Position numbers and translations under genes: made by a program. DNA of 16,693 nt from Succinatimonas sp. UBA7265. GTDB lineage: Bacteria; Pseudomonadota; Gammaproteobacteria; Enterobacterales; Succinivibrionaceae. This document shows positions 6,423 to 13,271 of this stretch, piece by piece. A model generated the notes under the pieces. That model saw nothing but the letters and a program-made list of their open reading frames with translations. It was not told the origin of the DNA and did not search any database. The DNA is taken from contig DKSD01000043.1 in NCBI GenBank assembly GCA_002473165.1, positions 1 to 16,693 on the forward strand, in the 5' to 3' direction. Each line of letters starts with the position of its first letter. Position 1 is the first letter of the stretch.

Positions 6423-7217
6423 TTAAAGTTCCACGACATTGGCTTTGGTGCCGGTGATCTGCTGCACGCGCGCGGCGATGGAGGCCGCGGCCTCGCGCGA
6501 GGAGGCGCTGCCGGCAAGCACTTTGACCGCCTTGCGCCCGGACAGTTCCATGATCACGCTGCGGCAGGAGATGCCCGCGGCGCGCAGTTTGGCGATCACC
6601 TTGTCGGCGTTGGCCTGCTGCGAGAACACGCCGACCTGCACGGCATAGCCGCCCTTGCCGGATACGGCCTGGCTCTGGGGCTTAGGCTGCCTTGAGGAAA
6701 CGAGCGTCTCTTTGCTGTCGCGTTTTTCAGGTTTGGCCTGGGGCTTTGGCTGCGCCTGGGGCTGGGGCTTGCGGCTGCTGGTGAGCGTTTCGCTGTTTCC
6801 CTGCACCGCGCTCTGGTTTTGGGAAGCGGTGTTTTGCACCGGCGTCTGCTGCGCGCTCTTTAACTGCTCGACCTGCGCCTGCGGATCAGAGGGGATGGCG
6901 CGATCACGCTCTGCGGCAAAAGGGCTGCCCTCATCCGGGCCCGGGCGCGCGCCTGACTGCGCGTTGTTCCGCGCCACTTCCTGCGGATCGACTGCGACAT
7001 CCTCAACGGGCGCCAGCAGATCGCTGTAATCCTGCCCGCCGCCGGCCATGCGCCCGCTGCCATCTGTCAGGGCGCCGTTTTGATCCACGGCTATGGAGCT
7101 GTCGGACTTCCTGTAGGTGTCCTCGGGTTTCATCATCATCGGCAGCAGGATCATCACGAGCGAGACGATCACCAAAAGCCCGATGATCCGGTTGCGCAGT
7201 TTTTTGCCAAATGCCAT
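6423..7217 (-). CDS. dedD: DedD-like SPOR-domain cell division protein
   Basis: 264-residue bitopic inner-membrane protein. A short basic N-terminus (KKLRNR) leads into one transmembrane helix (about 11-28), a long Gln/Pro/Ser-rich periplasmic linker (about 30-186), and a SPOR domain (about 189-264, from YAVQVGVFSQQANADKVIAKL). SPOR domains bind denuded septal peptidoglycan; E. coli DedD assists constriction. Placement directly after folC is the E. coli order accD-folC-dedD and supports the symbol. The gap to folC is 2 bp. The linker carries a degenerate internal repeat (ETLTSSRKPQPQAQ at 143-156 and ETLVSSRQPKPQSQ at 170-183). The cvpA and purF genes that follow dedD in E. coli are absent here. 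Confidence 0.85.
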   Translation of the reverse strand: MAFGKKLRNRIIGLLVIVSLVMILLPMMMKPEDTYRKSDSSIAVDQNGALTDGSGRMAGGGQDYSDLLAPVEDVAVDPQEVARNNAQSGARPGPDEGSPFAAERDRAIPSDPQAQVEQLKSAQQTPVQNTASQNQSAVQGNSETLTSSRKPQPQAQPKPQAKPEKRDSKETLVSSRQPKPQSQAVSGKGGYAVQVGVFSQQANADKVIAKLRAAGISCRSVIMELSGRKAVKVLAGSASSREAAASIAARVQQITGTKANVVEL

Positions 7218-7219
7218 GT

Positions 7220-8548
7220 TTACTCCAGTTGTGAGAACGCCTGTTTCTCAAAGTCAGAGGCCTCGGTCACGGTGACAAACGAGCCGCAGACCACGATCTC
7301 GTCATCCGGGCCGCACTGCCGCAGGCACGCCGCATACGCCTCTGAGACCTGCTCAAAAGATTTTACCAAAGCAGGCGGCCGTTCCAGCGAGCGCAGCGCG
7401 GCCTCAAGCCGCTGCGCGCTCTCGCCGCGCCCGGTGTGCAGGCTGGCCGCAAAAAATCCGTCAAAAACCGGGGCGAGGGTGCGCAGCACGCCCTCGACAT
7501 CCTTGTCGCGCAGCATGCCCATGACGGCATAGCGGCGGCCTTTTACCTGATGCCGCAGCAGCGCCTGTTTTAAGTGCGCGGCCGCCGGCACGTTGTGGGC
7601 CACGTCATAGTAAATGTCAGGTTTTTGGTGCACCAGCTGCATGCGCCCAGGCAGACAGACCTCAGAGAGAGCGCCATCCACTGCCTCAGGGGTGATCGCA
7701 AGCGGGCGCTTGCCGGACACGCCCTGCCCCAGAAGGCCGAGGATCTTAAGGGCAAGCGGCGCGCACTCCAGTGGAACTTTGGGCAGGGGGTAAAGCCGCG
7801 TTTTGCCGCCATCCTCGTACTCAAGGGCGTTTGGAGTTGCGCAGGCTGCAAAATCGCGGCCGCTGGCAAACAGCTTCGCCCCCCCCTCGCGGGCTTTGGC
7901 CTCGACGACTTCCCGCGCCTCAGGCGGGAGCAGGCCTGATACAACCATAGCGCCTTTTTTGATGATCCCGGCCTTTTCCGAGGCTATCTGAGCGAGCGTG
8001 TTTCCTAAGATCTTTACGTGATCAAGCCCTACTGAAGCGATGCAGGCGATGTCGGCATCGAGGATGTTGACCGCATCCAGCCTGCCGCCCAGCCCGATCT
8101 CCAGGACGAGCGCCTGCACCCCGGCGCGCGCGAAGCACACAAACGCAGCCAATGTCGTGTACTCGAAATAGGTAAGCGGCACAAACTCCCCTGCGCGGAC
8201 AGCATCCCAGACTTCCGAGAGCGCCTGACACAGATCTTCGTCTGAGATTTCCCTGCCGCCTGCGACGATGCGCTCGTTAAAGCGGTGCAGATGCGGGGAG
8301 GTATAGAGGCCGGCGGGCACACCTGAGCGCTCCAGCGCCCCGGCAGTCAGCGCGGCTGTCGAACCCTTGCCGTTCGTGCCCGCTACCTCGACGATTGGGA
8401 GCTGCTTTAAAGCGTCAAGCTTTAAGCGCGAGAACACTTCGCGCACCCGCGACAGCCCGAGCTCCATGTGTTCAGGGTTTAAGGAGGCAAGATAATCAAG
8501 CCAGGCTTTGAGTGAGCCTGGCTTTGCGGGGGATAAAGTTTTAGGCAT
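7220..8548 (-). CDS. folC: Bifunctional folylpolyglutamate / dihydrofolate synthase
   Basis: Cytosolic ATP-dependent ligase that adds glutamate to dihydropteroate and then to folates. The 442 residues are close to the E. coli length of 422. VEVAGTNGKGST (54-64) is the Mur-ligase P-loop, YTSPHLHRFNERI (82-94) is the family folate/ATP-site motif, and LEIGLGGRLDAVN follows. The C-terminal domain contains YDVAHN. The ATG at 8548 shares one base with the TGA of accD, giving translational coupling, and dedD begins 2 bp after its stop. Confidence 0.95.
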   Translation of the reverse strand: MPKTLSPAKPGSLKAWLDYLASLNPEHMELGLSRVREVFSRLKLDALKQLPIVEVAGTNGKGSTAALTAGALERSGVPAGLYTSPHLHRFNERIVAGGREISDEDLCQALSEVWDAVRAGEFVPLTYFEYTTLAAFVCFARAGVQALVLEIGLGGRLDAVNILDADIACIASVGLDHVKILGNTLAQIASEKAGIIKKGAMVVSGLLPPEAREVVEAKAREGGAKLFASGRDFAACATPNALEYEDGGKTRLYPLPKVPLECAPLALKILGLLGQGVSGKRPLAITPEAVDGALSEVCLPGRMQLVHQKPDIYYDVAHNVPAAAHLKQALLRHQVKGRRYAVMGMLRDKDVEGVLRTLAPVFDGFFAASLHTGRGESAQRLEAALRSLERPPALVKSFEQVSEAYAACLRQCGPDDEIVVCGSFVTVTEASDFEKQAFSQLE

Positions 8549-9504
8549 CAGATCCTGACGGCCTTTTTTGTGCCGCTTTTGGCGCGGTGCTCCGTCTTCT
8601 CGCGGCGGTTTTGATCCCTAACCTGCCTGACCTCGGCCACGGCGGTGTCCGGGTTGGGAAGCAGCATCATCAGCGCTGTGAGACGCGCGACTTCATCGCG
8701 CAGATCCTTGCGCGGCACGATCATGTCGATAGCGCCCTTTTCCTTGAGGAACTCGGCGTGCTGGAACCCCTCGGGGAGCGTCTCATGCACAGTCTGCTCT
8801 ATGACACGCGGGCCGGCAAAGCCGATGAGCGCGCCGGGCTCGGCGATATTGATATCGCCCAGCATGGCCAGCGAGGCCGACACGCCGCCCATCGTCGGGT
8901 TCGTGAGCACGCTGATAAAAGGCAGCGAGGCCTTGGACAGGCGCGAGAGCGCAGCCGAGGTCTTGGCCATCTGCATGAGCGAGAACAGCGACTCCTGCAT
9001 GCGGGCGCCGCCTGAGGCGGAAAAGCAGATCATGGCGCGGCGGTCTTTGAGGCACTCGCTGACGCCGGCGCAGAAGCGCGCCCCTACCACCGAGCCCATG
9101 GAGCCGCCCATGAAATCAAAATCGAAAGCGGCGGCGACAACCGGCAGCCCCTTTAACGTGCCTTTCATCACCACGAGCGCGTCTTTCTCGCCCGTTTTCT
9201 TCTGCGCGGCCTTGATGCGATCGGTATAGCGCTTGAGATCACGGAATTTCAGCGGATCATTGGGCTCAAGGGCGGCGCCCAGCTCCGTGCGCCCCTCGGG
9301 ATCGAGGAACGAATCGAGGCGGGCGCGGGCGCGGATGCGCATGTGGTGGCCGCACTTGGGACACACAAAGAGGTTGCGCTCCAGCTCTGCACGGTAAAGC
9401 ACCTGGCCGCAGGCATCGCATTTAGTCCACACGCCTTCGGGGATCTCATGCTTCTCGGTCGTGGTGCTCTTGTGCAGAATGTTAAAGTTTTCAAACCAGC
9501 TCAT
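8548..9504 (-). CDS. accD: Acetyl-CoA carboxylase, carboxyltransferase beta subunit
   Basis: Beta subunit of the carboxyltransferase that moves the carboxyl group from biotin-BCCP to acetyl-CoA, giving malonyl-CoA for fatty acid synthesis; it works in a complex with AccA, which is not in this window. The 318-residue protein begins MSWFENFN, matching E. coli MSWIER. It has a four-cysteine zinc ribbon (C29, C32, C48, C51) and the crotonase-fold carboxyltransferase core (FMGGSMGSVVGARF, CFSASGGARMQE, PTMGGVSAS, GFAGPRVIEQT). I rejected an in-frame ATG at 9585: it adds 27 unrelated residues and lies upstream of the promoter start predicted from 9557-9585. The Lys/Arg-rich C-terminus differs from the Pro-rich E. 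coli tail. Confidence 0.96.
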   Translation of the reverse strand: MSWFENFNILHKSTTTEKHEIPEGVWTKCDACGQVLYRAELERNLFVCPKCGHHMRIRARARLDSFLDPEGRTELGAALEPNDPLKFRDLKRYTDRIKAAQKKTGEKDALVVMKGTLKGLPVVAAAFDFDFMGGSMGSVVGARFCAGVSECLKDRRAMICFSASGGARMQESLFSLMQMAKTSAALSRLSKASLPFISVLTNPTMGGVSASLAMLGDINIAEPGALIGFAGPRVIEQTVHETLPEGFQHAEFLKEKGAIDMIVPRKDLRDEVARLTALMMLLPNPDTAVAEVRQVRDQNRREKTEHRAKSGTKKAVRI

Positions 9505-9556
9505 ATCGCCCTGCCTTTCATCACAGTAAACCGCCTGCGGCGGCCGCATCCTGTTC

Positions 9557-9585
9557 ATTATAGCGCCACACTGAGTTTGCACCAA
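9557..9585 (-). promoter_or_regulatory. Probable promoter of the accD-to-truA operon
   Basis: Minus strand: TTGGTG (9580-9585), 17 bases, perfect TATAAT (9557-9562). Transcription would start near 9550, about 46 bases before the accD ATG. The next eight minus-strand genes down to truA show no gap large enough for another clear promoter. Confidence 0.6.
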
Positions 9586-9602
9586 GGAAAAGCCTGAACT
9601 GC

Positions 9603-9652
9603 AAAGACAAATGCTGCGTCTTTAAAGCCGCGTTGCGGTAAAATGCGGCTTT
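9603..9652. promoter_or_regulatory. Two adjacent inverted repeats between accD and the GntR gene
   Basis: AAAGAC (9603-9608) / GTCTTT (9618-9623) with a 9-base spacer. Directly beside it, AAAGCCGC (9624-9631) / GCGGCTTT (9645-9652) with a 13-base spacer, perfect over 8 bp. They lie upstream of both divergent units and could be operator sites or a transcription barrier. They do not match the TGGT-N3-ACCA form of FadR-type operators. Confidence 0.35.
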
Positions 9653-9724
9653 GCCTGAACTGTCACACCCCAAAAGGGGCAAAAGCGGCTACAATCCGCT
9701 TATCCTCCCAGGCAGGACAGACTT

Positions 9725-9758
9725 ATTTTTACACGCATCTACTAAAAAGAGTAAAAAT
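9725..9758. promoter_or_regulatory. Inverted repeat overlapping the GntR start codon
   Basis: ATTTTTAC (9725-9732) and GTAAAAAT (9751-9758), perfect over 8 bp with an 18-base spacer. The right arm includes the first two bases of the ATG at 9757. It could be an autoregulatory operator or a hairpin limiting translation; neither is shown. Confidence 0.35.
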
Positions 9759-10425
9759 GGCGACCGCAGATCTCAAGCGCGACGTGGTGTACAAGCAGAT
9801 CAAAGATCTGATCCTCACCGGTTTTTTCCCCATGGGCTCAAAAATCTCCGAGGGGGTGCTCGAAAACACCTTAAGGGCGAACAAAGCGCCCATCCGGGAT
9901 GCCTTAAAGCGCCTGCAGGCCGAGCGCCTCGTCGAGCGCAAACCTAAAAGCGGCACTTTTGTGTTCTCGCTAAGTCAGGCGGAATTAGACGATCTGCTGC
10001 ACTTTCGCTTCCTCATAGAATCCGAGGCCTTAAAGCTGTCTTTAAAACGCGACGGCCAGGCGCTTTCGGAGGAAATCGAAGCGGTGATCGCTTCCATGCA
10101 TGAAGCTTTAAGTCAGGGCGCCATCTCAGAATACCTGCGCCTGGACTCACGCTTCCATGCCCTGACGGTCTCACACTGCCGCAACCAGTTTTTTACAGAT
10201 TCCTACTCCCTGATCTCCGCGATGATGGACACCGTGCGCAATGTGCTGGGCACGAGCAAGGTGCACCTGCAGCGCTCGGCCGAGGAGCACGAGCTCATGG
10301 CCAAGGCCATAGCCGCAGGCGACGCCGATGCCTTTATAAACGTGCTGCGCCGCCACGTGCTCGCCGAATGCGGCTCTTACTGGTCGCCTGAGAACGTCGG
10401 GAACAAACTCTCATCCCATGAGTGA
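9757..10425 (+). CDS. GntR-family transcriptional regulator, FCD (FadR-type) subgroup
   Basis: 222-residue DNA-binding regulator. The winged helix occupies about 1-75, with the usual layout (VYKQIKDLILTG, then APIRDALKRLQAERLVERKPKSGTFV). The effector-binding FCD domain (about 80-205) keeps the metal-site residues in DSRFH, EEHELMAKAI and the final RRHV, so a metal-assisted small carboxylate ligand is likely. I chose ATG 9757 because the protein then begins just before the helix-turn-helix; an upstream in-frame GTG at 9643 adds 38 residues of no family character. The ribosome site is weak (AAGAG). It overlaps the transporter gene downstream by 8 bp, suggesting that it controls this transporter. 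The ligand is unknown. Confidence 0.88.
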   Translation: MATADLKRDVVYKQIKDLILTGFFPMGSKISEGVLENTLRANKAPIRDALKRLQAERLVERKPKSGTFVFSLSQAELDDLLHFRFLIESEALKLSLKRDGQALSEEIEAVIASMHEALSQGAISEYLRLDSRFHALTVSHCRNQFFTDSYSLISAMMDTVRNVLGTSKVHLQRSAEEHELMAKAIAAGDADAFINVLRRHVLAECGSYWSPENVGNKLSSHE

Positions 10426-11308
10426 TCCTAAGCTGTGGGGCCTGGCATTCGGCCTTTTGGGAGCTTTGTGCCAGGCGCTTAACTACGCACTGACGAAATC
10501 CTGCCAGGAAAAGCACGGCCTTAGGGGCATACACCTGCTCATCGCCTGCCACGGCTTCATGTTTTTGCTGAGCATCGCCCCTTTCCTCATAAACAAGTCC
10601 TGGCGCTATGCCGATGCCGGGGTTTTTATGTGGATAGCGGCGGTGATCTTCCCCTACCTGCTCGCTCAGTACCTGTGCAACGCGGCCATCGCCGCCTCGG
10701 ACTCCTCGCTCGTCTCCCCGCTGCTTACCTTAAAGATCCCGGTTTTGGCGCTGATTTCGGTCTTTGTCTTAGGCCAGAGCTTTAACGCCTTCCAGACAGC
10801 CGCCGTCGTGCTCATCGTGTCGCTGGGCTGGTATTTCTCGTCGCTGGCCGGGCGCATCAGCCTTAAACCCATGCTGCTCGTGGCCGGCACCGTGCTCTGC
10901 TACTGCTTAAGCGATCTCTCCATGGTGCAGTTCATGAAACACCTGGCCGCGACCTATAACGCCGGGCGGGCCGATCAGATCATCACAGGCGTTACCTATG
11001 AATACGTGCTCTGCGGCCTGATCCTTTTTCCTTTCGGGATCGCCGGCAAATGGCGCACCACGCCCTCGGACATCTGGCACACCGGCGGCGTCGCCACGCT
11101 GTGGGTGCTCTCGGTGTACTTTTTTGTCGCCTGCTTTAACTTAGACGGCGTCGTCGCCGGCAACATCGTCCAGTCGCTGCGCAGCGTCATCGGTGTCGTG
11201 ATCGCCTACGTGTTCTACCGCAAGTACATCCGCGATCACGCCTCGTTCCGCAAGAAGCTCATGATCGCCGCGGGCATGTTCTTCGCAGTCGGACTCTATT
11301 ACGCCTGA
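10418..11308 (+). CDS. DMT-superfamily (EamA-like) transporter
   Basis: 296-residue inner-membrane protein with about ten hydrophobic helices in two halves, the EamA/RhaT-type plan of the drug/metabolite transporter superfamily. The first half opens LWGLAFGLLGALCQALNYAL and contains SPLLTLKIPVLALISVFVLGQ. The second ends GNIVQSLRSVIGVVIAYVFYRK, the equivalent helix-9 region. Such proteins carry amino acids, sugars or other metabolites in either direction; the substrate cannot be told. The ATG sits inside the end of the GntR gene (8-bp overlap), so the two form one unit. It precedes the leucine operon on the same strand, separated by 335 bp. Confidence 0.85.
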   Translation: MSDPKLWGLAFGLLGALCQALNYALTKSCQEKHGLRGIHLLIACHGFMFLLSIAPFLINKSWRYADAGVFMWIAAVIFPYLLAQYLCNAAIAASDSSLVSPLLTLKIPVLALISVFVLGQSFNAFQTAAVVLIVSLGWYFSSLAGRISLKPMLLVAGTVLCYCLSDLSMVQFMKHLAATYNAGRADQIITGVTYEYVLCGLILFPFGIAGKWRTTPSDIWHTGGVATLWVLSVYFFVACFNLDGVVAGNIVQSLRSVIGVVIAYVFYRKYIRDHASFRKKLMIAAGMFFAVGLYYA

Positions 11309-11368
11309 GCGCCATCCTGATTTTTCCTGCAGGCGGCTTTGCCCGTCTGCGCTCCCAAAGGCTGGCGC
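11309..11368 (+). other. Structured segment after the transporter gene
   Basis: GCGCCA (11309-11314) can pair with TGGCGC (11363-11368). Inside lies GCAGGCGG (11329-11336) with CCGTCTGC (11343-11350), an 8-bp stem with one G-U pair. No T-run follows, so this is not an intrinsic terminator by sight. Read-through into the leu leader remains possible. Confidence 0.3.
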
Positions 11369-11408
11369 CCTCCTCAGGCATATGGCCAAGGTTTACGGCC
11401 CCCCTCTT

Positions 11409-11435
11409 TTTTGCAAAATCTGGTTTTTTTGCAAA
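11409..11435. promoter_or_regulatory. First pair of TTTTGCAAAA-type palindromes
   Basis: TTTTGCAAAA (11409-11418) and TTTGCAAA (11428-11435), each inside a longer T-run/A-run. Their centres are exactly 18 bp apart. They form a distal pair about 140-165 bp upstream of the predicted leuA transcription start. Confidence 0.45.
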
Positions 11436-11525
11436 CAAAATCTCCTATTTTAAAGCTGATATTCAGGCAAAGTTAGCAAAAATATTTATTTTAAAATCAT
11501 AATATTGAATATAAAAATAAACTCA

Positions 11526-11553
11526 TTTTGCAAAAATTGCTTGTTTTGCAAAA
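11526..11553. promoter_or_regulatory. Second pair of TTTTGCAAAA palindromes, at the leuA promoter
   Basis: Two perfect TTTTGCAAAA copies, 11526-11535 and 11544-11553, centres exactly 18 bp apart, the same spacing as the distal pair. The second copy overlaps the -35 and spacer of the putative leuA promoter, where a bound protein would block RNA polymerase. TTGC (11537-11540), 7 bases, GCAA (11548-11551) within this block also fits the T-N11-A box of LysR-type regulators. Confidence 0.5.
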
Positions 11554-11568
11554 ACGCCGCGATATGAT
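11541..11568 (+). promoter_or_regulatory. Putative leuA promoter
   Basis: TTGTTT (11541-11546), 16 bases, TATGAT (11563-11568, five of six to consensus). The start would be near 11575, giving a leader of about 70 nt. A very AT-rich stretch upstream (about 11440-11525) could act as an UP element or bind a nucleoid protein. Other AT-rich -10-like sequences exist there, so the assignment is tentative. Confidence 0.4.
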
Positions 11569-11577
11569 GTCTCAAAA

Positions 11578-11599
11578 CGCCGGGGCGGATGCCCCGGCG
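11578..11599 (+). other. GC-rich hairpin at the 5' end of the leu mRNA
   Basis: CGCCGGGGC (11578-11586), loop GGAT, GCCCCGGCG (11591-11599): a perfect 9-bp stem. It would sit within a few bases of the predicted mRNA start. The following sequence (CGGCTTTAAAACTTT) lacks a proper T-run, so it is more likely a protective stem or part of an attenuator than a simple terminator. Confidence 0.5.
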
Positions 11600-11643
11600 C
11601 GGCTTTAAAACTTTCAAGGCCTGTGCCTTTAAGGAAGCAAAAA

Positions 11644-13221
11644 ATGGCAGATGAGAAAAACCACGTACTGATATTTGACACGACGCTGCGCGACGGCGAG
11701 CAGGCGCTGATGCGCTCGCTTACCCCGACCCAGAAACTGCAGCTGGCGATGATGCTCGATGAGCTCGGCGTCGATGTGATCGAGGCGGGCTTCCCCGTCT
11801 CGTCGCCAGGCGATCTCAAATCAGTGCACGACATCGGCCACGCCTTAAAGCACGCCGTGTGCTGCGGGCTCTCGCGCACGGTCGAGAAAGACATCGACGC
11901 GGTGCATGAGGCTCTGCAGGGGCTTGATCACTACCGCATCCACACCTTTGTGGCCACGTCCAACATCCACATGAAGGACAAGCTGCACCGCAATTTTGAC
12001 CAAATCATCGAGATGTGCGACCACTGCGTGCGCTACGCCCGCAACTACACGGACGACGTCGAGTTCTCCTGCGAGGATGCCGGGCGCACCCCCATAGATC
12101 ACCTCTGCCGCGTCGTGGAGACCGCCATCAAGGCCGGCGCGACCACCGTGAACATCCCTGACACCGTGGGTTACACCCTGCCTTATGAGTTCGGCGGGAT
12201 CATCAAGACGCTGTTTGACAAAGTCCCGAACATCGACAAGGCGCGCATCAGCGTGCACTGCCACAATGATCTGGGCATGGCGACGGCCAACTCGCTTACC
12301 GCCGTGCAGCAGGGCGCCAGACAGATAGAGGTCTGCGTCAACGGCCTGGGCGAGCGTGCCGGCAACTGCTCGCTTGAGGAAGTCGTCATGGCCATGAAGC
12401 TGAGGCAGCAGTACATGGGCGGCGTGTGGACGAACGTCGAGGCCCGCAACATCGCGCGCGCCTCGCAGATGGTAGCCTCGGTGTGCAACGAGCCTGTGCC
12501 CTCGCACAAGGCCATCGTGGGCTCTAACGCCTTCGCCCACTCCTCGGGCATCCACCAGGACGGTGTCTTAAAGAACAAAGCCACATATGAGATCCTCACC
12601 CCTGAGTCCGTGGGCTTTAAGGAGAACAAGCTGCACATGACCGCGCGCTCCGGCCGCCACATGATCAAGGCCGAGCTCGAGAAACTGGGCTACCGCGAAG
12701 GCACGTACAGCCTCGATGACATCTACCAGCGCTTCTTAAAGCTTGCCGATCGCAAAGGCCAGGTCTTCGACTACGATCTCGAGGCTTTGATGTATTTTTC
12801 CCAGGACGAAGATGAAGAGAACCAGTACAAGCTCGACAACCTCTCGGTGATCTCAGGCGGCAAGAACGTCATTCCGACGGCCTCCGTGCGCCTTAAGATC
12901 GGCAAGCGCACCCGCACGGAATCCGGCACCGGCAACGGCCCGGTCGACGCGGTTTTCAACTGCATCAACCGCCTGACAGGCTTAAAGCTCAAGCTCAACT
13001 CGTTCTCGATCACTGCCAAGGGCTCAGGCATGGACGCCCAGGGCCAGGTGGATGTCGACGCGATCGCAGGCGGCCGCCACTACTACGGCTCGGGCATCTC
13101 CACCGATGTCATAGAAGCCTCGGCTTTGGCTCTGATCTCAGCCTCCAACAGCGCCTACCGCACCCGCCTCATCGAAGAGGAGCGCGGCGGCGATCAGGAA
13201 GCGGCAGAGACTCAGCAGTAA
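11644..13221 (+). CDS. leuA: 2-isopropylmalate synthase
   Basis: Condenses acetyl-CoA with 2-ketoisovalerate, the committed step of leucine synthesis. The 525 residues match E. coli LeuA (523). The TIM-barrel begins with FDTTLRDGEQAL (11-22), where D17 is a metal ligand. The paired histidines are in SVHCHNDLGMAT, and NGLGERAGNCSLEEV follows. GSNAFAHSSGIHQDGVLK marks the linker domain, and the C-terminal part from about residue 400 is the allosteric domain where leucine binds (NGNGPVDAVFN, GQVDVDAIAGGRHYYGSG, STDVIEASALA). ATG 11644 is preceded by AAGGA at good spacing; an in-frame GTG 21 bases earlier is unlikely. First gene of leuABCD. Confidence 0.97.
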   Translation: MADEKNHVLIFDTTLRDGEQALMRSLTPTQKLQLAMMLDELGVDVIEAGFPVSSPGDLKSVHDIGHALKHAVCCGLSRTVEKDIDAVHEALQGLDHYRIHTFVATSNIHMKDKLHRNFDQIIEMCDHCVRYARNYTDDVEFSCEDAGRTPIDHLCRVVETAIKAGATTVNIPDTVGYTLPYEFGGIIKTLFDKVPNIDKARISVHCHNDLGMATANSLTAVQQGARQIEVCVNGLGERAGNCSLEEVVMAMKLRQQYMGGVWTNVEARNIARASQMVASVCNEPVPSHKAIVGSNAFAHSSGIHQDGVLKNKATYEILTPESVGFKENKLHMTARSGRHMIKAELEKLGYREGTYSLDDIYQRFLKLADRKGQVFDYDLEALMYFSQDEDEENQYKLDNLSVISGGKNVIPTASVRLKIGKRTRTESGTGNGPVDAVFNCINRLTGLKLKLNSFSITAKGSGMDAQGQVDVDAIAGGRHYYGSGISTDVIEASALALISASNSAYRTRLIEEERGGDQEAAETQQ

Positions 13222-13271
13222 TAGCGGAACATACCTGAAAAGAATTTAACTTCAACTTACAAGGACAGAAA

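Noticed and set aside
9505..9585. 27-residue N-terminal extension of AccD
   Set aside because: Its start lies upstream of the predicted transcription start, and the family N-terminus MSW begins at 9504.
11564..11608. 14-codon ORF before leuA as a leucine leader peptide
   Set aside because: It has one leucine codon only, no Shine-Dalgarno, and its start codon lies within the putative -10 element.
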